From Litchfieldia sinesaloumensis (GTDB taxonomy: Bacteria; Bacillota; Bacilli; Bacillales; Bacillaceae_L), in contig NZ_LT732529.1 of the NCBI RefSeq assembly GCF_900156865.1, positions 1,071,056 to 1,135,055 on the forward strand: a stretch of 64,000 nt of DNA. Reading direction: 5' to 3'. Position 1 is the stretch's first letter. The number at the start of each line of letters is the position of its first letter. Below the pieces are notes generated by a model that did no database searches, was not told the DNA's origin, and saw nothing but the letters and a program-made list of their open reading frames with translations. The position numbers and the translations under genes were made by a program. Shown in pieces: positions 17,246-29,713 of this stretch.

Positions 17246-17283
17246 AGAGACACGGTACATCCTACGATGTGCCGTGTCCTCTA
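17246..17283. terminator. Bidirectional terminator between yneP and the CapA-like gene
   Basis: AGAGACACGGTACATC pairs with GATGTGCCGTGTCCTCT with two mismatches, between convergent genes. Confidence 0.78.
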
Positions 17284-17285
17284 GA

Positions 17286-18473
17286 TTATTCTCTGTCTAC
17301 GAGCCATTGATTCATGTGATGAATCATTTCTTCATACTTATTTGTAGCATTACTTAACCCGAATTGGCCAGCGTTTTGAAGCGGTACCACTTTAAAATTT
17401 CTGAAGCCACTGCTTGAAACAAATGTTGGTGTAAATTGTGGATTTTGAATACGAACAATAGTTTCATCGACTGCTTTGACTTCTTTCACAATTTCGATTT
17501 GCAAAACTCCACCAATATCTTTATAATCCCACATCTGCCCAGACAAGAAGTTCCCTAACGAATAGACTACAAAGGTTTGATTCCCATCCTTACCTGTTAA
17601 CCAATCCATCGGCTGCAATACGTGAGGGTGGTGGCCAATAATGAGATCGACTCCTTCATCTGCTAACTCCTGGGCGAGCTGTTTTTGGTGGTCATTTGGA
17701 TATAATTGATATTCATTTCCCCAATGCATACTAACTGTAACCACATCCGCTACTTGTTTTGCAGCTTTTATATCTTCCTTAATTAAGTCCATATCAATTA
17801 AATTTACTAAATAATCTTTCCCTTCCGGAACTGGGATACCGTTTGTACCATATGTGTAAGAAAGGAATGCGATGCTAATTCCATTTCGATTTAAAATCCG
17901 GATTTTATTTTTATCCTCAGGGCTTTGATAGCCTCCAGTGTATTCCATATCTATTTTGTTTAAGTAATTTGTAGCACTTATAATCGCTTTTTCACCACGG
18001 TCAAGTGTATGGTTGTTAGCAATTGAAACAATGTCAACGCCTGCATCTTTAAACGCGTCTGCAACCTCATATGGGCTATTAAAGGAAGGATATGTTGATA
18101 AACCGATTTCTGTGCCACCCACAATAGTTTCTTGGTTAGCGATTGTAAGATCAGGGCTTTCTAGTAAACCCTTTACATTTTCAATCATAGGTTTGAAATC
18201 ATAACCGTCACCAGTTTTTGCGTCATCATACACAGTCGAATGGATTAAGATGTCTCCAATTGCTCCGAGTGTCATTGATGTTGTAAATGGTCTGAAAGCT
18301 TGTTCTGTCTTTTTAAATTCATGATTTTGAATAATTCTGGCTTCTGTAGATGTGTTCGCTTTCAAGTTATTTAATGTAAAATAAACACTAATCGGAACCA
18401 GTAAAAGGATTAATAAGCTAATAAAATATTTGGTGCTATTTCTTGATTTACTTTTCTTTCTGCTTCTTCTCAT
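17286..18473 (-). CDS. CapA family protein
   Basis: The 395-residue protein starts with a basic segment (RRSRKKSKSRNSTK) and one membrane helix, followed by a calcineurin-like metallophosphatase domain. Motifs include GAIGDILIHS, ANQETIVGG, SIANNHTLDRG, SMHWGNEYQL and IGHHPHVLQP, typical of CapA, the poly-gamma-glutamate capsule enzyme family. The substrate is not certain, since no capBC genes are nearby. Its active domain should face outside the membrane. GGGGAG lies 9 nt before ATG 18473. B. subtilis has yneQ and yneR in this interval instead. Confidence 0.87.
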   Translation of the reverse strand: MRRSRKKSKSRNSTKYFISLLILLLVPISVYFTLNNLKANTSTEARIIQNHEFKKTEQAFRPFTTSMTLGAIGDILIHSTVYDDAKTGDGYDFKPMIENVKGLLESPDLTIANQETIVGGTEIGLSTYPSFNSPYEVADAFKDAGVDIVSIANNHTLDRGEKAIISATNYLNKIDMEYTGGYQSPEDKNKIRILNRNGISIAFLSYTYGTNGIPVPEGKDYLVNLIDMDLIKEDIKAAKQVADVVTVSMHWGNEYQLYPNDHQKQLAQELADEGVDLIIGHHPHVLQPMDWLTGKDGNQTFVVYSLGNFLSGQMWDYKDIGGVLQIEIVKEVKAVDETIVRIQNPQFTPTFVSSSGFRNFKVVPLQNAGQFGLSNATNKYEEMIHHMNQWLVDRE

Positions 18474-18672
18474 ACGACATTACTCCCCAGGATAAATGTT
18501 CATTCTACATCTACTATAATACAAAACTTTGAAAAAAGGTTAGAAATTTATCGAATATTGTCATTTGTTTTAGGATATTTCAAAACTCGAAATATATAAG
18601 AAGGAATATATGGAAAAATAGTCGAATAAGTTCTTATGGGATTTTTAAATCTAAAAAAGTAGGAGGTTGAGT

Positions 18673-20457
18673 ATGCAGTTTCAGAAACCTGATGTAGAAC
18701 AATTTTTTAGAACCTTTGGAATACAAACTTTTACGATAAGTCCAGATGAAAAACAGCTAGTATTTAGTTCGAACCTTAGTGGTAAATATAATCTTTGGGC
18801 TATGGATTTACCAAACAAATTTCCGTACCCACTTACTTTTAATGATCAAAGCTGCCACGAGCTTACCTATGATAAAGATGGGCGATTTTTGATTGTGGGT
18901 TTTGATAAAGATGGAGATGAAAATACACAGCTATATGCTATACAACCACAGGGTGGAGAATTAAAACCAATTCGTAAAAATGATGGACACCGTCATATGA
19001 TAGCTATTCTTTCTAAGGATGGAAAGAAGTTATATTATACGTCAAATAAGGACAATCCAATGTGTTTGAATTCGTATTGTTATAATTTGGACACAGAAGA
19101 AGAAACAATAATTAATGAAGGTAAACAGGCTGCAACATATTTAACTGCACTTAGCCCAGATGAGAGTGGTCAAATTTATTTAAAGCATTTTGCCAACACA
19201 TATTCACTCGCTTTTTTACATAAGGACGGAAAGAAATATCGATTAACACCCGAAACAGAAAATCAACATACCGTGTCTGATTCCTTATTTGCTTCGGAGT
19301 CAACAATCTACTTGCTAACAGATTATGATGATGACTTTTCATATCTTGCCAAATATGATGTGAGTACGAACCAATTCTCTAAAGTTGTGTCACTTGAAAA
19401 AGAAGATTTCAAATCCATTAAATATCATAAAGAAACTCAAACCATTTATATTGTGAGTGAAAAAGGTGTTGAGGATTTTCTATATGCCTATCATATTGAA
19501 ACAGGGGCGCTTGAAAAGCTAAAAACACCTACATCCGTTTTAGAGAAACTAATTGTGACAGAAAATAATAACCTATATGTGTTAGGTCGATCTTCGACCA
19601 GTCCATTTAATATCTACAAACGCTCGGCTAAAGAGGATTCATGGGAAGCATGTACAAATTTTGGTGTTCCTGGTGTGAGCGAAGAAGAGCTAGTGCACCC
19701 TGATGTCATCACCTATCCATCCTTTGATGGGTTAGAAATTGAGGCATTATTCTTTAAAGCGAAAGAAGATGTATCGAATGGTCATGTCATTTTATGGCCA
19801 CACGGTGGACCACAAGCTGCAGAAAGAAAGTCATTTAGAGCGATGTTTCAATCTTTAGTAAACCGCGGATACAGCGTTTTTGCACCGAATTTCCGTGGTT
19901 CAACCGGATACGGTCTCGCGTTTACAAAAATGGTAGAAGGAGACTGGGGCAATGGACCGCGTCTTGATAATATTGAAGGCCTGGAATGGTTAATAAAAAA
20001 TGGATATGCAGACCGTGAAAAAATCCTATTATTAGGTGGTAGTTATGGCGGTTATATGTCATTGTTGCTACATGGTAAGCATCCTGAGTATTTTAAAGCT
20101 GTAATTGATATCTTTGGCCCTAGTGATTTGTTCTCGTTTATTGAATCTGTTCCTGAGCACTGGAAGCCTGTTATGAATCAATGGGTTGGTGACCCTGTAA
20201 AAGACCGAGAGAAGCTTATTGAGTTCTCCCCGATTACCCATTTAGAGGGTATGATAAAACCAATGTTAGTTATACAGGGGGCAAATGATCCCCGTGTTGT
20301 GAAAGCTGAATCAGATAAAATCGTTAAAGCGTTGCAAGATAAAGGAAGAGAAGTGGAGTATCTAGTACTTGAAGATGAAGGACATGGGTTCTCGAAAAAG
20401 GAAAATGAAATCAAAGTAAATCGGAAAATCTTAGAATTCTTTGATCGCTTTATCTAA
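18673..20457 (+). CDS. S9 family prolyl oligopeptidase-like peptidase
   Basis: The 594-residue protein has an N-terminal beta-propeller region (about 1-340, repeats such as TISPDEKQLVFSS and LSKDGKKLYYTS) and a C-terminal alpha/beta-hydrolase domain. The catalytic triad can be placed at Ser457 (GGSYGGYM), Asp539 (GANDPRV) and His571 (DEGHGF). It has no signal peptide, so it probably cleaves small peptides in the cytosol. ATG 18673 follows AGGAGG by 6 nt; the TTG at 18667 abuts that site. It stands alone between two terminators. Confidence 0.9.
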   Translation: MQFQKPDVEQFFRTFGIQTFTISPDEKQLVFSSNLSGKYNLWAMDLPNKFPYPLTFNDQSCHELTYDKDGRFLIVGFDKDGDENTQLYAIQPQGGELKPIRKNDGHRHMIAILSKDGKKLYYTSNKDNPMCLNSYCYNLDTEEETIINEGKQAATYLTALSPDESGQIYLKHFANTYSLAFLHKDGKKYRLTPETENQHTVSDSLFASESTIYLLTDYDDDFSYLAKYDVSTNQFSKVVSLEKEDFKSIKYHKETQTIYIVSEKGVEDFLYAYHIETGALEKLKTPTSVLEKLIVTENNNLYVLGRSSTSPFNIYKRSAKEDSWEACTNFGVPGVSEEELVHPDVITYPSFDGLEIEALFFKAKEDVSNGHVILWPHGGPQAAERKSFRAMFQSLVNRGYSVFAPNFRGSTGYGLAFTKMVEGDWGNGPRLDNIEGLEWLIKNGYADREKILLLGGSYGGYMSLLLHGKHPEYFKAVIDIFGPSDLFSFIESVPEHWKPVMNQWVGDPVKDREKLIEFSPITHLEGMIKPMLVIQGANDPRVVKAESDKIVKALQDKGREVEYLVLEDEGHGFSKKENEIKVNRKILEFFDRFI

Positions 20458-20460
20458 AAA

Positions 20461-20500
20461 AAAAAGACATGTAACCCGAATAGAGTTACATGTCTTTCTT
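20461..20500. terminator. Bidirectional terminator between the S9 peptidase gene and plsY
   Basis: AAAGACATGTAAC (20463-20475) pairs with GTTACATGTCTTT (20485-20497), with A and T runs outside. Confidence 0.88.
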
Positions 20501-20518
20501 AAAACCACTTAGGTAAAT

Positions 20519-21127
20519 CTATAACCATTTAATTTTTGGTTCTGTTTTATTTTTTATTCGCACGATATTTGCACGGTGTCGATAAAACACAAATGCTGCT
20601 AGTAATGAAACGACTATTATAAGAGGATAATCCGTTTCAAAGAAGATACTATAAACGATGCTGAAAGTGACACAGTAAATAGCAACGAGCATGGAAGCAA
20701 GCGAGACCATTTTTGTTAACTTTAAGAAAATAAAGAAGCATATTAATGTCGTAATAAACAGAATCGGATTATACGCTAGAAGAACACCTCCGGAGGTTGC
20801 AACCGCTTTTCCTCCTTTAAATCCAGCGAAAATTGGATACATATGTCCAACCACTGCAACCATTCCAACTAATAGAGGATGCAAATCACCTGGATCACCT
20901 AAAAAGATCATGGCAAGTGCGGTTGCTAAGGTTCCTTTTAAGATATCTGCAATCGTTACGATTAAACCTGCCTTTTTTCCAAGTGTACGGAACGTATTAG
21001 TTCCACCTAAATTTCCGCTGCCATGCTCCCTGATATCAATACCGTAACCAATCTTCCCGACGATTAATCCAGAAGGTATCGAACCAAGAAGGTAAGCAAG
21101 GAGTATAATAACAATATTTAGTACCAT
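20519..21127 (-). CDS. plsY: Glycerol-3-phosphate acyltransferase PlsY
   Basis: The 202-residue integral membrane enzyme has about five helices and the PlsY motifs: [31 protein letters not shown] and [21 protein letters not shown]. It transfers acyl groups from acyl-phosphate to glycerol-3-phosphate, the first step of phospholipid synthesis. ATG 21127 is used because AAAGGAGT lies 8 nt upstream; ATG 21133 is only 2 nt from that site. Adjacency to yneT and parE matches B. subtilis yneS. Confidence 0.96.
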   Translation of the reverse strand: MVLNIVIILLAYLLGSIPSGLIVGKIGYGIDIREHGSGNLGGTNTFRTLGKKAGLIVTIADILKGTLATALAMIFLGDPGDLHPLLVGMVAVVGHMYPIFAGFKGGKAVATSGGVLLAYNPILFITTLICFFIFLKLTKMVSLASMLVAIYCVTFSIVYSIFFETDYPLIIVVSLLAAFVFYRHRANIVRIKNKTEPKIKWL

Positions 21128-21398
21128 ACACATGACTCCTTTAATAAAATAATAATAAGTGCTTATTGCAAAAGATGTAACATTCTTATGTGATTATACC
21201 ACGCTTGTACAAGTATTCTCATTAAACTAGAAATTTTTTCTCATAATGATTATTTTCTTCTGTTTTGGACGAAAAATTAAAGAAAGGTATGAAGAATTTG
21301 CAATACTGGCTTGAAAATCAAAATAAATGCAGGAATAACTAAGCTTTGGACCGAAATACTATGATAGAATTAATATATAATAAAGGGGACTCACTATA

Positions 21399-21812
21399 AT
21401 GTCTTTAGAAATTCCAACTCGCGCTGAACTAGGTGAAATTTTGAAGAAAAGCAAAAGAATTGCTGTTGTTGGGTTATCTGATAATCCTGATAGAACCTCT
21501 TATATGGTGAGTAAGGCAATGCAGGATGCGGGGTATGAAATCATTCCTGTCAATCCAACAATAGACGAAACACTAGGTGAAAAGGCTGTTAAATCTCTAA
21601 AAGATATCAAAGGACATATTGATATTGTTAACGTTTTTCGCCGCTCAGAACATTTAATGGATGTTGCGAAGGATTTTGTTGAAATTGATGCTGACGTTTT
21701 TTGGTCTCAGATTGGCTGTGTTAGTGAGGAAGCATACGACTTTTTAAAAAGTCGCGATAATATAGTTGTCATGGATCGTTGTATAAAAGTTGAGCATGCG
21801 TTGACAAAATAA
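21399..21812 (+). CDS. yneT: CoA-binding domain protein YneT
   Basis: The 137-residue protein is a single CoA-binding Rossmann domain with IAVVGLSDNPDRTSYMVSKAMQDAGYEIIPVNP, as in succinyl-CoA synthetase alpha subunits and YneT. It has no catalytic domain, and its role is unknown. AAAGGGGAC lies upstream of the ATG. It is divergent from plsY and upstream of parE, as in B. subtilis. Confidence 0.92.
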   Translation: MSLEIPTRAELGEILKKSKRIAVVGLSDNPDRTSYMVSKAMQDAGYEIIPVNPTIDETLGEKAVKSLKDIKGHIDIVNVFRRSEHLMDVAKDFVEIDADVFWSQIGCVSEEAYDFLKSRDNIVVMDRCIKVEHALTK

Positions 21813-21825
21813 AAACCAAGAGACA

Positions 21826-21855
21826 AAAAATCCTTGTTTTTAGACAAGGATTTTC
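21826..21855 (+). terminator. Terminator of yneT
   Basis: AAAATCCTTGT (21827-21837) pairs with ACAAGGATTTT (21844-21854). Confidence 0.8.
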
Positions 21856-21947
21856 GCCTTTTCACGGAAAACGGTTTGCGAAATCTGGATAAAGTTATAA
21901 AATAAAACATAGGGCAGTAAATTACAAAACATTTGTTCTGTCAGTAA

Positions 21948-24002
<2,055 letters not shown>

Positions 24003-24008
24003 CAATAA

Positions 24009-26453
24009 ATGTCATTAACTGAGAAATACCGTGATTTGCCTCTTGAGGAAGTAATTGGAGATCGTTTCGGTAGATATAGTAAATATATTATTCAAGATCG
24101 TGCATTACCAGATGCAAGGGATGGTTTAAAACCCGTTCAAAGACGTATTCTTTACGCCATGCATGTCGAGGGAAATACAGCTGACAAAGGGTTCCGTAAA
24201 TCAGCTAAAACAGTAGGTAACGTAATCGGTAACTATCATCCACATGGAGATACTTCAGTATACGATGCAATGGTCCGTCTAAGCCAAGACTGGAAAGTTC
24301 GTAATGTATTAATTGAAATGCATGGTAATAACGGTAGTAACGATGGAGACCCACCTGCCGCTATGCGTTATACAGAGGCACGTCTATCAAAACTTGCTTC
24401 TGAACTCTTACGTGATATTGAAAAGAATACGGTTGAATTCATACCAAACTTTGATGATACAAGTAACGAGCCACTCGTTTTACCAGCTAGTTTTCCAAAT
24501 TTGCTCGTTAATGGTTCAACTGGGATCTCTGCAGGATATGCAACCGATATTCCGCCTCATCACCTTGGTGAGGTTATTGACGGAGTAATTAAGCGAATCG
24601 ACCAACCTTATTCAACTGTCGATGATCTTATGCAAGTGATTAAAGGTCCTGATTTTCCAACAGGTGGAATCATTCAAGGGATTGAAGGCATTAAGAAAGC
24701 GTACGAAACTGGAAAAGGTAAAATAATTGTACGAGGAAAAGCGGAGATTGAAAATCTACGTGGTGGAAGACAACAGATTGTTGTTACAGAAATTCCATAC
24801 GAAGTGAATAAAGCCAACATGGTTAAAAAGATTGACGAGATTCGTTTAGATCGAAAAGTAGAAGGGATTAGTGAAGTTCGTGATGAAACGGACCGTACTG
24901 GCTTAAGAATCGTCATCGAACTTAAGAAAGATGCCGATGCTAATGGGGTCTTACATTTCCTCTATAAAAATACTGATCTTCAAATAACCTATAACTTTAA
25001 TATGGTTGCCATTTTAGACAGAAGACCAGTTTTGATGACTCTACCGAAAATCTTAGATGCATATATTAATCATCAAAAAGAAGTAATCACGAATCGCTCT
25101 CAATTTGAATTGGAAAAGGCTCGTGACCGACAGCATGTTGTTGAAGGGCTCATTAAGGCATTATCAATCTTGGATGAAGTAATCGCTACGATTCGTGCAT
25201 CCAATGATAAGAAAGACGCAAAGAACAATTTAATCACAAAATTTGGTTTTACAGAACCACAGGCTGAAGCGATTGTTTCTTTACAATTATATCGCTTAAC
25301 CAATACAGACATCACAGCACTACAGCAGGAATTCGATGAATTAAATCAGAAAATAAATGAACTAGTAGAAATTCTTCAAAATGAAAGCAAGCTTCTACAG
25401 GTCATAAAAACAGATTTAAAGCGTGTGAAAAAGACATATGCAGATAGTCGACGTTCAAAAATAGAGGATGAGATAGAAGAAATTAAGATTAATCTAGAGG
25501 TTATTATTCCGTCCGAGGATGTAATTGTTACAGTAACACAGGATGGATATGTAAAACGAACAAGCCCTCGCTCCTATGCCGCTTCAAATGGACTTGATTT
25601 CGGTATGAAGGACACGGATCGATTATTGAGAAAGTTTGAGATTAACACAACTGACACGTTATTGCTCTTTACAAACAAAGGGAACTATTTATATATTCCT
25701 GTGCATGAGCTACCAGACATCAGATGGAAAGATCTTGGTCAACACGTTGCCAATATTATCAGCATCGATCGTGATGAATCCATCATTGAGGCATACCCGG
25801 TTACGAATTTTGAGTTACCAGAATATCTCCTATTTGTAACGAAAAACGGTATGGTGAAAAAGTCTGAGCTTTCTTTATATAAAGCTCAACGATATTCAAA
25901 ACCACTCGTCGCGATAAATCTGAAAAATGATGACGAGGTAGTTAATGTTCACATTACAAATGGAAATATGGATGTCTTTTTAGTTACTCATCTAGGATAT
26001 GGGCTTTGGTTTGGAGAAGAAGAGGTAAATGTAGTAGGTGCGAGAGCAGCAGGGGTTAAAGGTATTAACCTTAAGGAAGGCGATCACGTTGCTGCTGGTT
26101 TTGTTGTTCCACCGTCGGAACCAGCGGAGTTCAGTATTGTTACACAACGTGGTGCAGTCAAGAAAATGAAGATTACAGAATTCGAAAAAGCAACAAGAGC
26201 TAAACGGGGATTGGTCATGCTTCGTGAGCTTAAGAATCATCCACATCGCATTGCAGGAGTCCATTTTGTTTCAGAATTAGATGAACTGTTCATAAAAACA
26301 CAGAATGGAAAAGTCGAATCAATTGAAACAAAGTCGTTACGTCCAAATGATCGATACAGTAATGGTTCATTTGTGGTTGATACTGATGAAGCGGGTGAAG
26401 TCATCGATTCCTGGATTATCACAAATGAAGAAGCCAATAATCAACCAAAATAA
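24009..26453 (+). CDS. parC: DNA topoisomerase IV subunit A
   Basis: The 814-residue protein has the breakage-reunion domain with the catalytic Tyr in [11 protein letters not shown]. The quinolone-determining region reads [14 protein letters not shown], with the Asp of GDTSVYD where fluoroquinolone-sensitive Bacillus enzymes have GDSSVYE-type residues. The C-terminal beta-pinwheel repeats include [11 protein letters not shown] and [11 protein letters not shown]. With ParE it decatenates chromosomes. AGGGGAGTAA upstream lies inside parE, so the two are coupled. Confidence 0.97.
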   Translation: MSLTEKYRDLPLEEVIGDRFGRYSKYIIQDRALPDARDGLKPVQRRILYAMHVEGNTADKGFRKSAKTVGNVIGNYHPHGDTSVYDAMVRLSQDWKVRNVLIEMHGNNGSNDGDPPAAMRYTEARLSKLASELLRDIEKNTVEFIPNFDDTSNEPLVLPASFPNLLVNGSTGISAGYATDIPPHHLGEVIDGVIKRIDQPYSTVDDLMQVIKGPDFPTGGIIQGIEGIKKAYETGKGKIIVRGKAEIENLRGGRQQIVVTEIPYEVNKANMVKKIDEIRLDRKVEGISEVRDETDRTGLRIVIELKKDADANGVLHFLYKNTDLQITYNFNMVAILDRRPVLMTLPKILDAYINHQKEVITNRSQFELEKARDRQHVVEGLIKALSILDEVIATIRASNDKKDAKNNLITKFGFTEPQAEAIVSLQLYRLTNTDITALQQEFDELNQKINELVEILQNESKLLQVIKTDLKRVKKTYADSRRSKIEDEIEEIKINLEVIIPSEDVIVTVTQDGYVKRTSPRSYAASNGLDFGMKDTDRLLRKFEINTTDTLLLFTNKGNYLYIPVHELPDIRWKDLGQHVANIISIDRDESIIEAYPVTNFELPEYLLFVTKNGMVKKSELSLYKAQRYSKPLVAINLKNDDEVVNVHITNGNMDVFLVTHLGYGLWFGEEEVNVVGARAAGVKGINLKEGDHVAAGFVVPPSEPAEFSIVTQRGAVKKMKITEFEKATRAKRGLVMLRELKNHPHRIAGVHFVSELDELFIKTQNGKVESIETKSLRPNDRYSNGSFVVDTDEAGEVIDSWIITNEEANNQPK

Positions 26454-26458
26454 AATGA

Positions 26459-26489
26459 AAAACAGCTACTTGTTGGTAGCTGTTTTTTT
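26459..26489 (+). terminator. Terminator of parE-parC
   Basis: AAACAGCTAC pairs with GTAGCTGTTT around a short loop, and T7 follows. Confidence 0.87.
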
Positions 26490-26621
26490 GTAATAAAAGT
26501 AATAATTGTCAACGTAAATGTCTTTATTTTGAAAAATATTTATATTTTAAATATGCCTACTTTCCTGTACAATAATTATATATATAATTGGATTTAGAAG
26601 AGAGTAGGTAATATATAGAAA

Positions 26622-27677
26622 ATGGTAAAAAAATATATTAATAAAAGAAATATTCTCCTAGTTATTGCTGCAGGTGTTTTATTGTATTTATTACCAATGT
26701 CCATTTCGTTAATCTTAGCTTTTCTGACTGCTCTTTTATTAGAGCCAGTAGTTAATTTGTTAATTACAAAATACCGGTTTAAACGAATCTATTCAGTGAC
26801 GGTTACATTTGTTGTTTTCATGGTTTTTGTGTTATTTTTGGCATATTTACTCATCAACGTGATAATCAATCAATTGATTACAATCGTTAAAAATATACCT
26901 TTCTACATATCAAGTATTGATACTGATCAAATCATGGAGACCTTCCAAAAATTCGAGACGTACTTCGAGGGATTACCAAAGGAAGTTATGGATTCGATCA
27001 TGAATACCCTTTATTCCTTTCAGGACTTATTAATTGTTGCTGCAAGAAATATAACAGAAGGGACTTTTAGTTTTGTCTCGAGTCTTCCGGAGTTATTATT
27101 AGAGCTTATTGTGTACCTAGTAGCAGCCTTTCTTTTTATGAACGATTTTCCTGCTATTAAAAATAAGTTTAAAGCGATGCTACAGGATAGTTCTATTGAG
27201 AAGATGAAAATAGTAACCACTCAATTGAAAAAAATATTTGTTGGGTTTATTAAAGCTCAAATTGTTTTAAGTGGTGTGACTTTTGTAATTACGTATGTTG
27301 GGCTTTGGATATTAGATGTAAACTACCTGATAATAATATCGTTGCTCATTGTTCTTGTAGATTTACTACCTATTTTAGGTACAGGTTCATTTATCGTTCC
27401 TTGGGCCATTTTCGTATTAATTAATGGCAATACAAAGCTTGGAATAGGGTTACTGATACTATTTATACTAATTACCGTGATTCGTAAAATCATTGAACCA
27501 AAAGTGTATTCACAGAACTTTGGAATCAGTGCGCTTGCTGCATTAATCAGTATGTATTTAGGATTTAAGATTATAGGAATCATAGGCCTTTTACTCGGAC
27601 CGCTACTTGTTATTCTTTATGACTCACTAACAAAAGCTGGTGTTATCAATTTGGGCCTTAAATCGAATAAAATATAA
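26622..27677 (+). CDS. AI-2E family permease, YtvI-like
   Basis: The 351-residue membrane protein has about eight hydrophobic segments and the family motifs: a loop with FVGFIKAQIVLSG, then DLLPILGTGSFIVPWAIF and a C-terminal GLLLGPLLVIL. AI-2E/UPF0118 proteins are probable exporters of small molecules or ions; YtvI, a sporulation integral membrane protein, is the closest type I recall. The substrate is unknown. The ribosome site is weak (AGAGTAGG about 12 nt upstream), so the start could be later. Confidence 0.82.
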   Translation: MVKKYINKRNILLVIAAGVLLYLLPMSISLILAFLTALLLEPVVNLLITKYRFKRIYSVTVTFVVFMVFVLFLAYLLINVIINQLITIVKNIPFYISSIDTDQIMETFQKFETYFEGLPKEVMDSIMNTLYSFQDLLIVAARNITEGTFSFVSSLPELLLELIVYLVAAFLFMNDFPAIKNKFKAMLQDSSIEKMKIVTTQLKKIFVGFIKAQIVLSGVTFVITYVGLWILDVNYLIIISLLIVLVDLLPILGTGSFIVPWAIFVLINGNTKLGIGLLILFILITVIRKIIEPKVYSQNFGISALAALISMYLGFKIIGIIGLLLGPLLVILYDSLTKAGVINLGLKSNKI

Positions 27678-27710
27678 GAAAAAGCTACCTAACAAGGTAG
27701 CTTTTTCTTA
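27676..27710. terminator. Bidirectional terminator between the YtvI-like gene and the editing hydrolase gene
   Basis: AAGAAAAAGCTACCT pairs with AGGTAGCTTTTTCTT around a short loop. It is T-rich on both strands. Confidence 0.88.
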
Positions 27711-28889
27711 TAACGATTCTCTTACTGTTGTTTCTAAAAAATCTCTAAATGCTTCCATGTCTTTTGAGTTACTGAATGCTGCTTGAGCAGTAGTATTATT
27801 GCCTCCACCTTTGCCATTATAACTCTTTAATTCCTGTTTGAATAATTGACCACATTGTACTGGAAACGATCCACTATGTGAGATTAGAAGCTTATTCTCA
27901 TGTGTCGTAGTAAAAATGACACATTGATTTGTTGCTTCGTGGATTTGTTTAGCGATTCCTTGAAGTTCTTTCAATGATTTATCCTCAAAAGATTTGCTAA
28001 TAATGGATCCTTCATGTGTTTGAATAAGTTCCTGAGCAAGAAACTGATTAAGTTTCTCTTTTAACTCCTCAATTTCTTTCTGATAGTGTTTATTTTCAAT
28101 TTCTATCTTTGCAATTTTTTCAGCGAGACCCTCACGGTTTGTGCTGTGTTGAGTTGCTAGGGATGTTAATATCGTATGTGTTGTTTGGTAATCCTTTAGA
28201 GCACGACCACCGAAGATAAAGGATACGCGTGTATTTCCTTTGCTTTTTTCCGTTTTCAATAGCTTCATTATCCCTAATTCACCTGTTCTTGATACGTGTG
28301 TACCAGCACATGCCGATGTATCAATCCCATCTATTTCAACAATTCTAATTTCATTCCCCTCAACTTCAGGCATTTTTCGCAAGGGAAGGGTTCCTGCTTG
28401 TTCTTTAGTAACAAAATATGTGTTGATGTCTCGGTTAGCAAATATTTCCTTATTTACCTGATTTTCGATATGTTTAAGCTGTTCGTCACTGAATTCTGGA
28501 ACACTTAAATCAATAGTTACGTTATCCTTGCCTAAATGGAAGCTTGATGTATGTGCATCGTATTCATCAATACATATTGCCGATAGTAAGTGTTGCCCTG
28601 TATGTTGTTGCATATGATCATATCTTAGTTCCCAATCAATTTGACATTCTACCGTTTCTTTTTCTAGGGGATGAGGGAGTTTATGGTACACTTCTCCGTC
28701 CTTTTGAAAAACATCTAAAACCCGAATGGTATCAATTAATCCAGAATCCGAGGGTTGCCCGCCGCCTTCAGGATAAAAGGCTGTTTCTTTAAGCGTAACG
28801 AAGTAGAAGTTATCTTTTTCTATCGTTTTTGTAACCGTAGTTGTCCAATTTGTCAGGTATGGATTTTCATAATACAGCTTTTTTGTCAT
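27708..28889 (-). CDS. Alanyl-tRNA editing protein, long AlaX type with DHHA1 domain
   Basis: The 393-residue protein corresponds to the editing half of alanyl-tRNA synthetase. Zinc ligands are seen in His96-x3-His100 (HTGQH) and Cys194-x3-His198 (CAGTH). The N terminus has the FYPEGGGQPSDSG motif, a coiled coil lies near 245-280, and a DHHA1 domain ends with GKGGGNNTTAQAA. It hydrolyses Ser- or Gly-mischarged tRNA(Ala) in the cytosol. AAAGGATC lies about 10 nt upstream of the ATG. Confidence 0.92.
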   Translation of the reverse strand: MTKKLYYENPYLTNWTTTVTKTIEKDNFYFVTLKETAFYPEGGGQPSDSGLIDTIRVLDVFQKDGEVYHKLPHPLEKETVECQIDWELRYDHMQQHTGQHLLSAICIDEYDAHTSSFHLGKDNVTIDLSVPEFSDEQLKHIENQVNKEIFANRDINTYFVTKEQAGTLPLRKMPEVEGNEIRIVEIDGIDTSACAGTHVSRTGELGIMKLLKTEKSKGNTRVSFIFGGRALKDYQTTHTILTSLATQHSTNREGLAEKIAKIEIENKHYQKEIEELKEKLNQFLAQELIQTHEGSIISKSFEDKSLKELQGIAKQIHEATNQCVIFTTTHENKLLISHSGSFPVQCGQLFKQELKSYNGKGGGNNTTAQAAFSNSKDMEAFRDFLETTVRESL

Positions 28890-29025
28890 GTAGGTCTCGA
28901 TCCTTTCGATATCTGATATTAAAAAACATACTAGAAAAGAAAGAAAGTTTCAATAAATATTACAGTCAGTGTAATAAATAGGAGGGAGGAGGAGCAATTT
29001 AATATTATGTAAGGAGGAAATTTTG

Positions 29026-29283
29026 ATGGAAGAAAATAGATTAATCGTGGGAGAAATTGAAGAGGATTCATTTGTTTTAACGCAATTCAAGCATTTGAGT
29101 ACACAGTCAGTAATCAGTAAGGAAAGCTTGAAGGAGATATGCAACTACCTAAATAAAGAAATCGAAAGTGGAGAGCAGGAGCATTATATAACCTTAAATG
29201 ATCAGTTACCAGTCAGAGTTAGTCATGAAGAGTTAGAGGAGCTCTTGGGTGAATTAACGATAATTCATGAGTTATTAAAATAG
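29026..29283 (+). CDS. Hypothetical acidic protein
   Basis: The 85-residue acidic protein is likely mixed alpha/beta, with no membrane segment and no motif I recognise. It contains KESLKEICNYLNKEIESGEQEHYITLNDQLPVRVSHEELEELLGELTIIHELL. ATG 29026 is preferred over TTG 29023; AAGGAGGAAA lies upstream of both. It is a single gene in an accessory stretch, and no function is proposed. Confidence 0.75.
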   Translation: MEENRLIVGEIEEDSFVLTQFKHLSTQSVISKESLKEICNYLNKEIESGEQEHYITLNDQLPVRVSHEELEELLGELTIIHELLK

Positions 29284-29374
29284 GTCAGGATAAAACAAAA
29301 AACAAAAATGAAAGTTACCATAATTACATTATGTAAACTAGAGTGTAAAAAAAGAGGGAGGGCACATAGTAGAA

Positions 29375-29713
29375 TTATTGATATTTTTTAATAATAAATT
29401 CCATGCCAATTTCAATTAATGTATTGGCGTGCGTATCGAGCTTACGAGCACGATCTTTTAGCAATTCGTATTGTGCATGACTAAATGTTGTACCCATTTG
29501 CATTCGATCCTTAGGTTTCACAGGGACTTTAAATTCTTTTGGTTTTTTAAAAGTTTCTAATACATAATCAATACCGTCAGCAATTAATTGATTAAATGGA
29601 ACTTGCTTGTCATTTGCAATTTGTTTTATTTGTTGCAGCAAAGCGCGGCTAACTGTTGTGTTTTTTGTAACACGATCCGCATTATGTTGTCTAATTTTAC
29701 TTTCATAAGGCAT
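29375..29713 (-). CDS. Tandem ribbon-helix-helix-like protein
   Basis: The 112-residue basic protein contains two repeats that align without gaps: residues about 18-57 (TTVSRALLQQIKQIANDK...) and 75-112 (TTFSHAQYELLKDRARKL...). They share T, T, S, A, K, A, N, L, I and G at matching places. Each has the strand-helix-helix pattern of a ribbon-helix-helix DNA-binding unit, so one chain might form a single-chain pair. I do not recognise the family. CAGGAGTTG lies upstream of ATG 29713. DNA binding is an inference. Confidence 0.72.
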   Translation of the reverse strand: MPYESKIRQHNADRVTKNTTVSRALLQQIKQIANDKQVPFNQLIADGIDYVLETFKKPKEFKVPVKPKDRMQMGTTFSHAQYELLKDRARKLDTHANTLIEIGMEFIIKKYQ

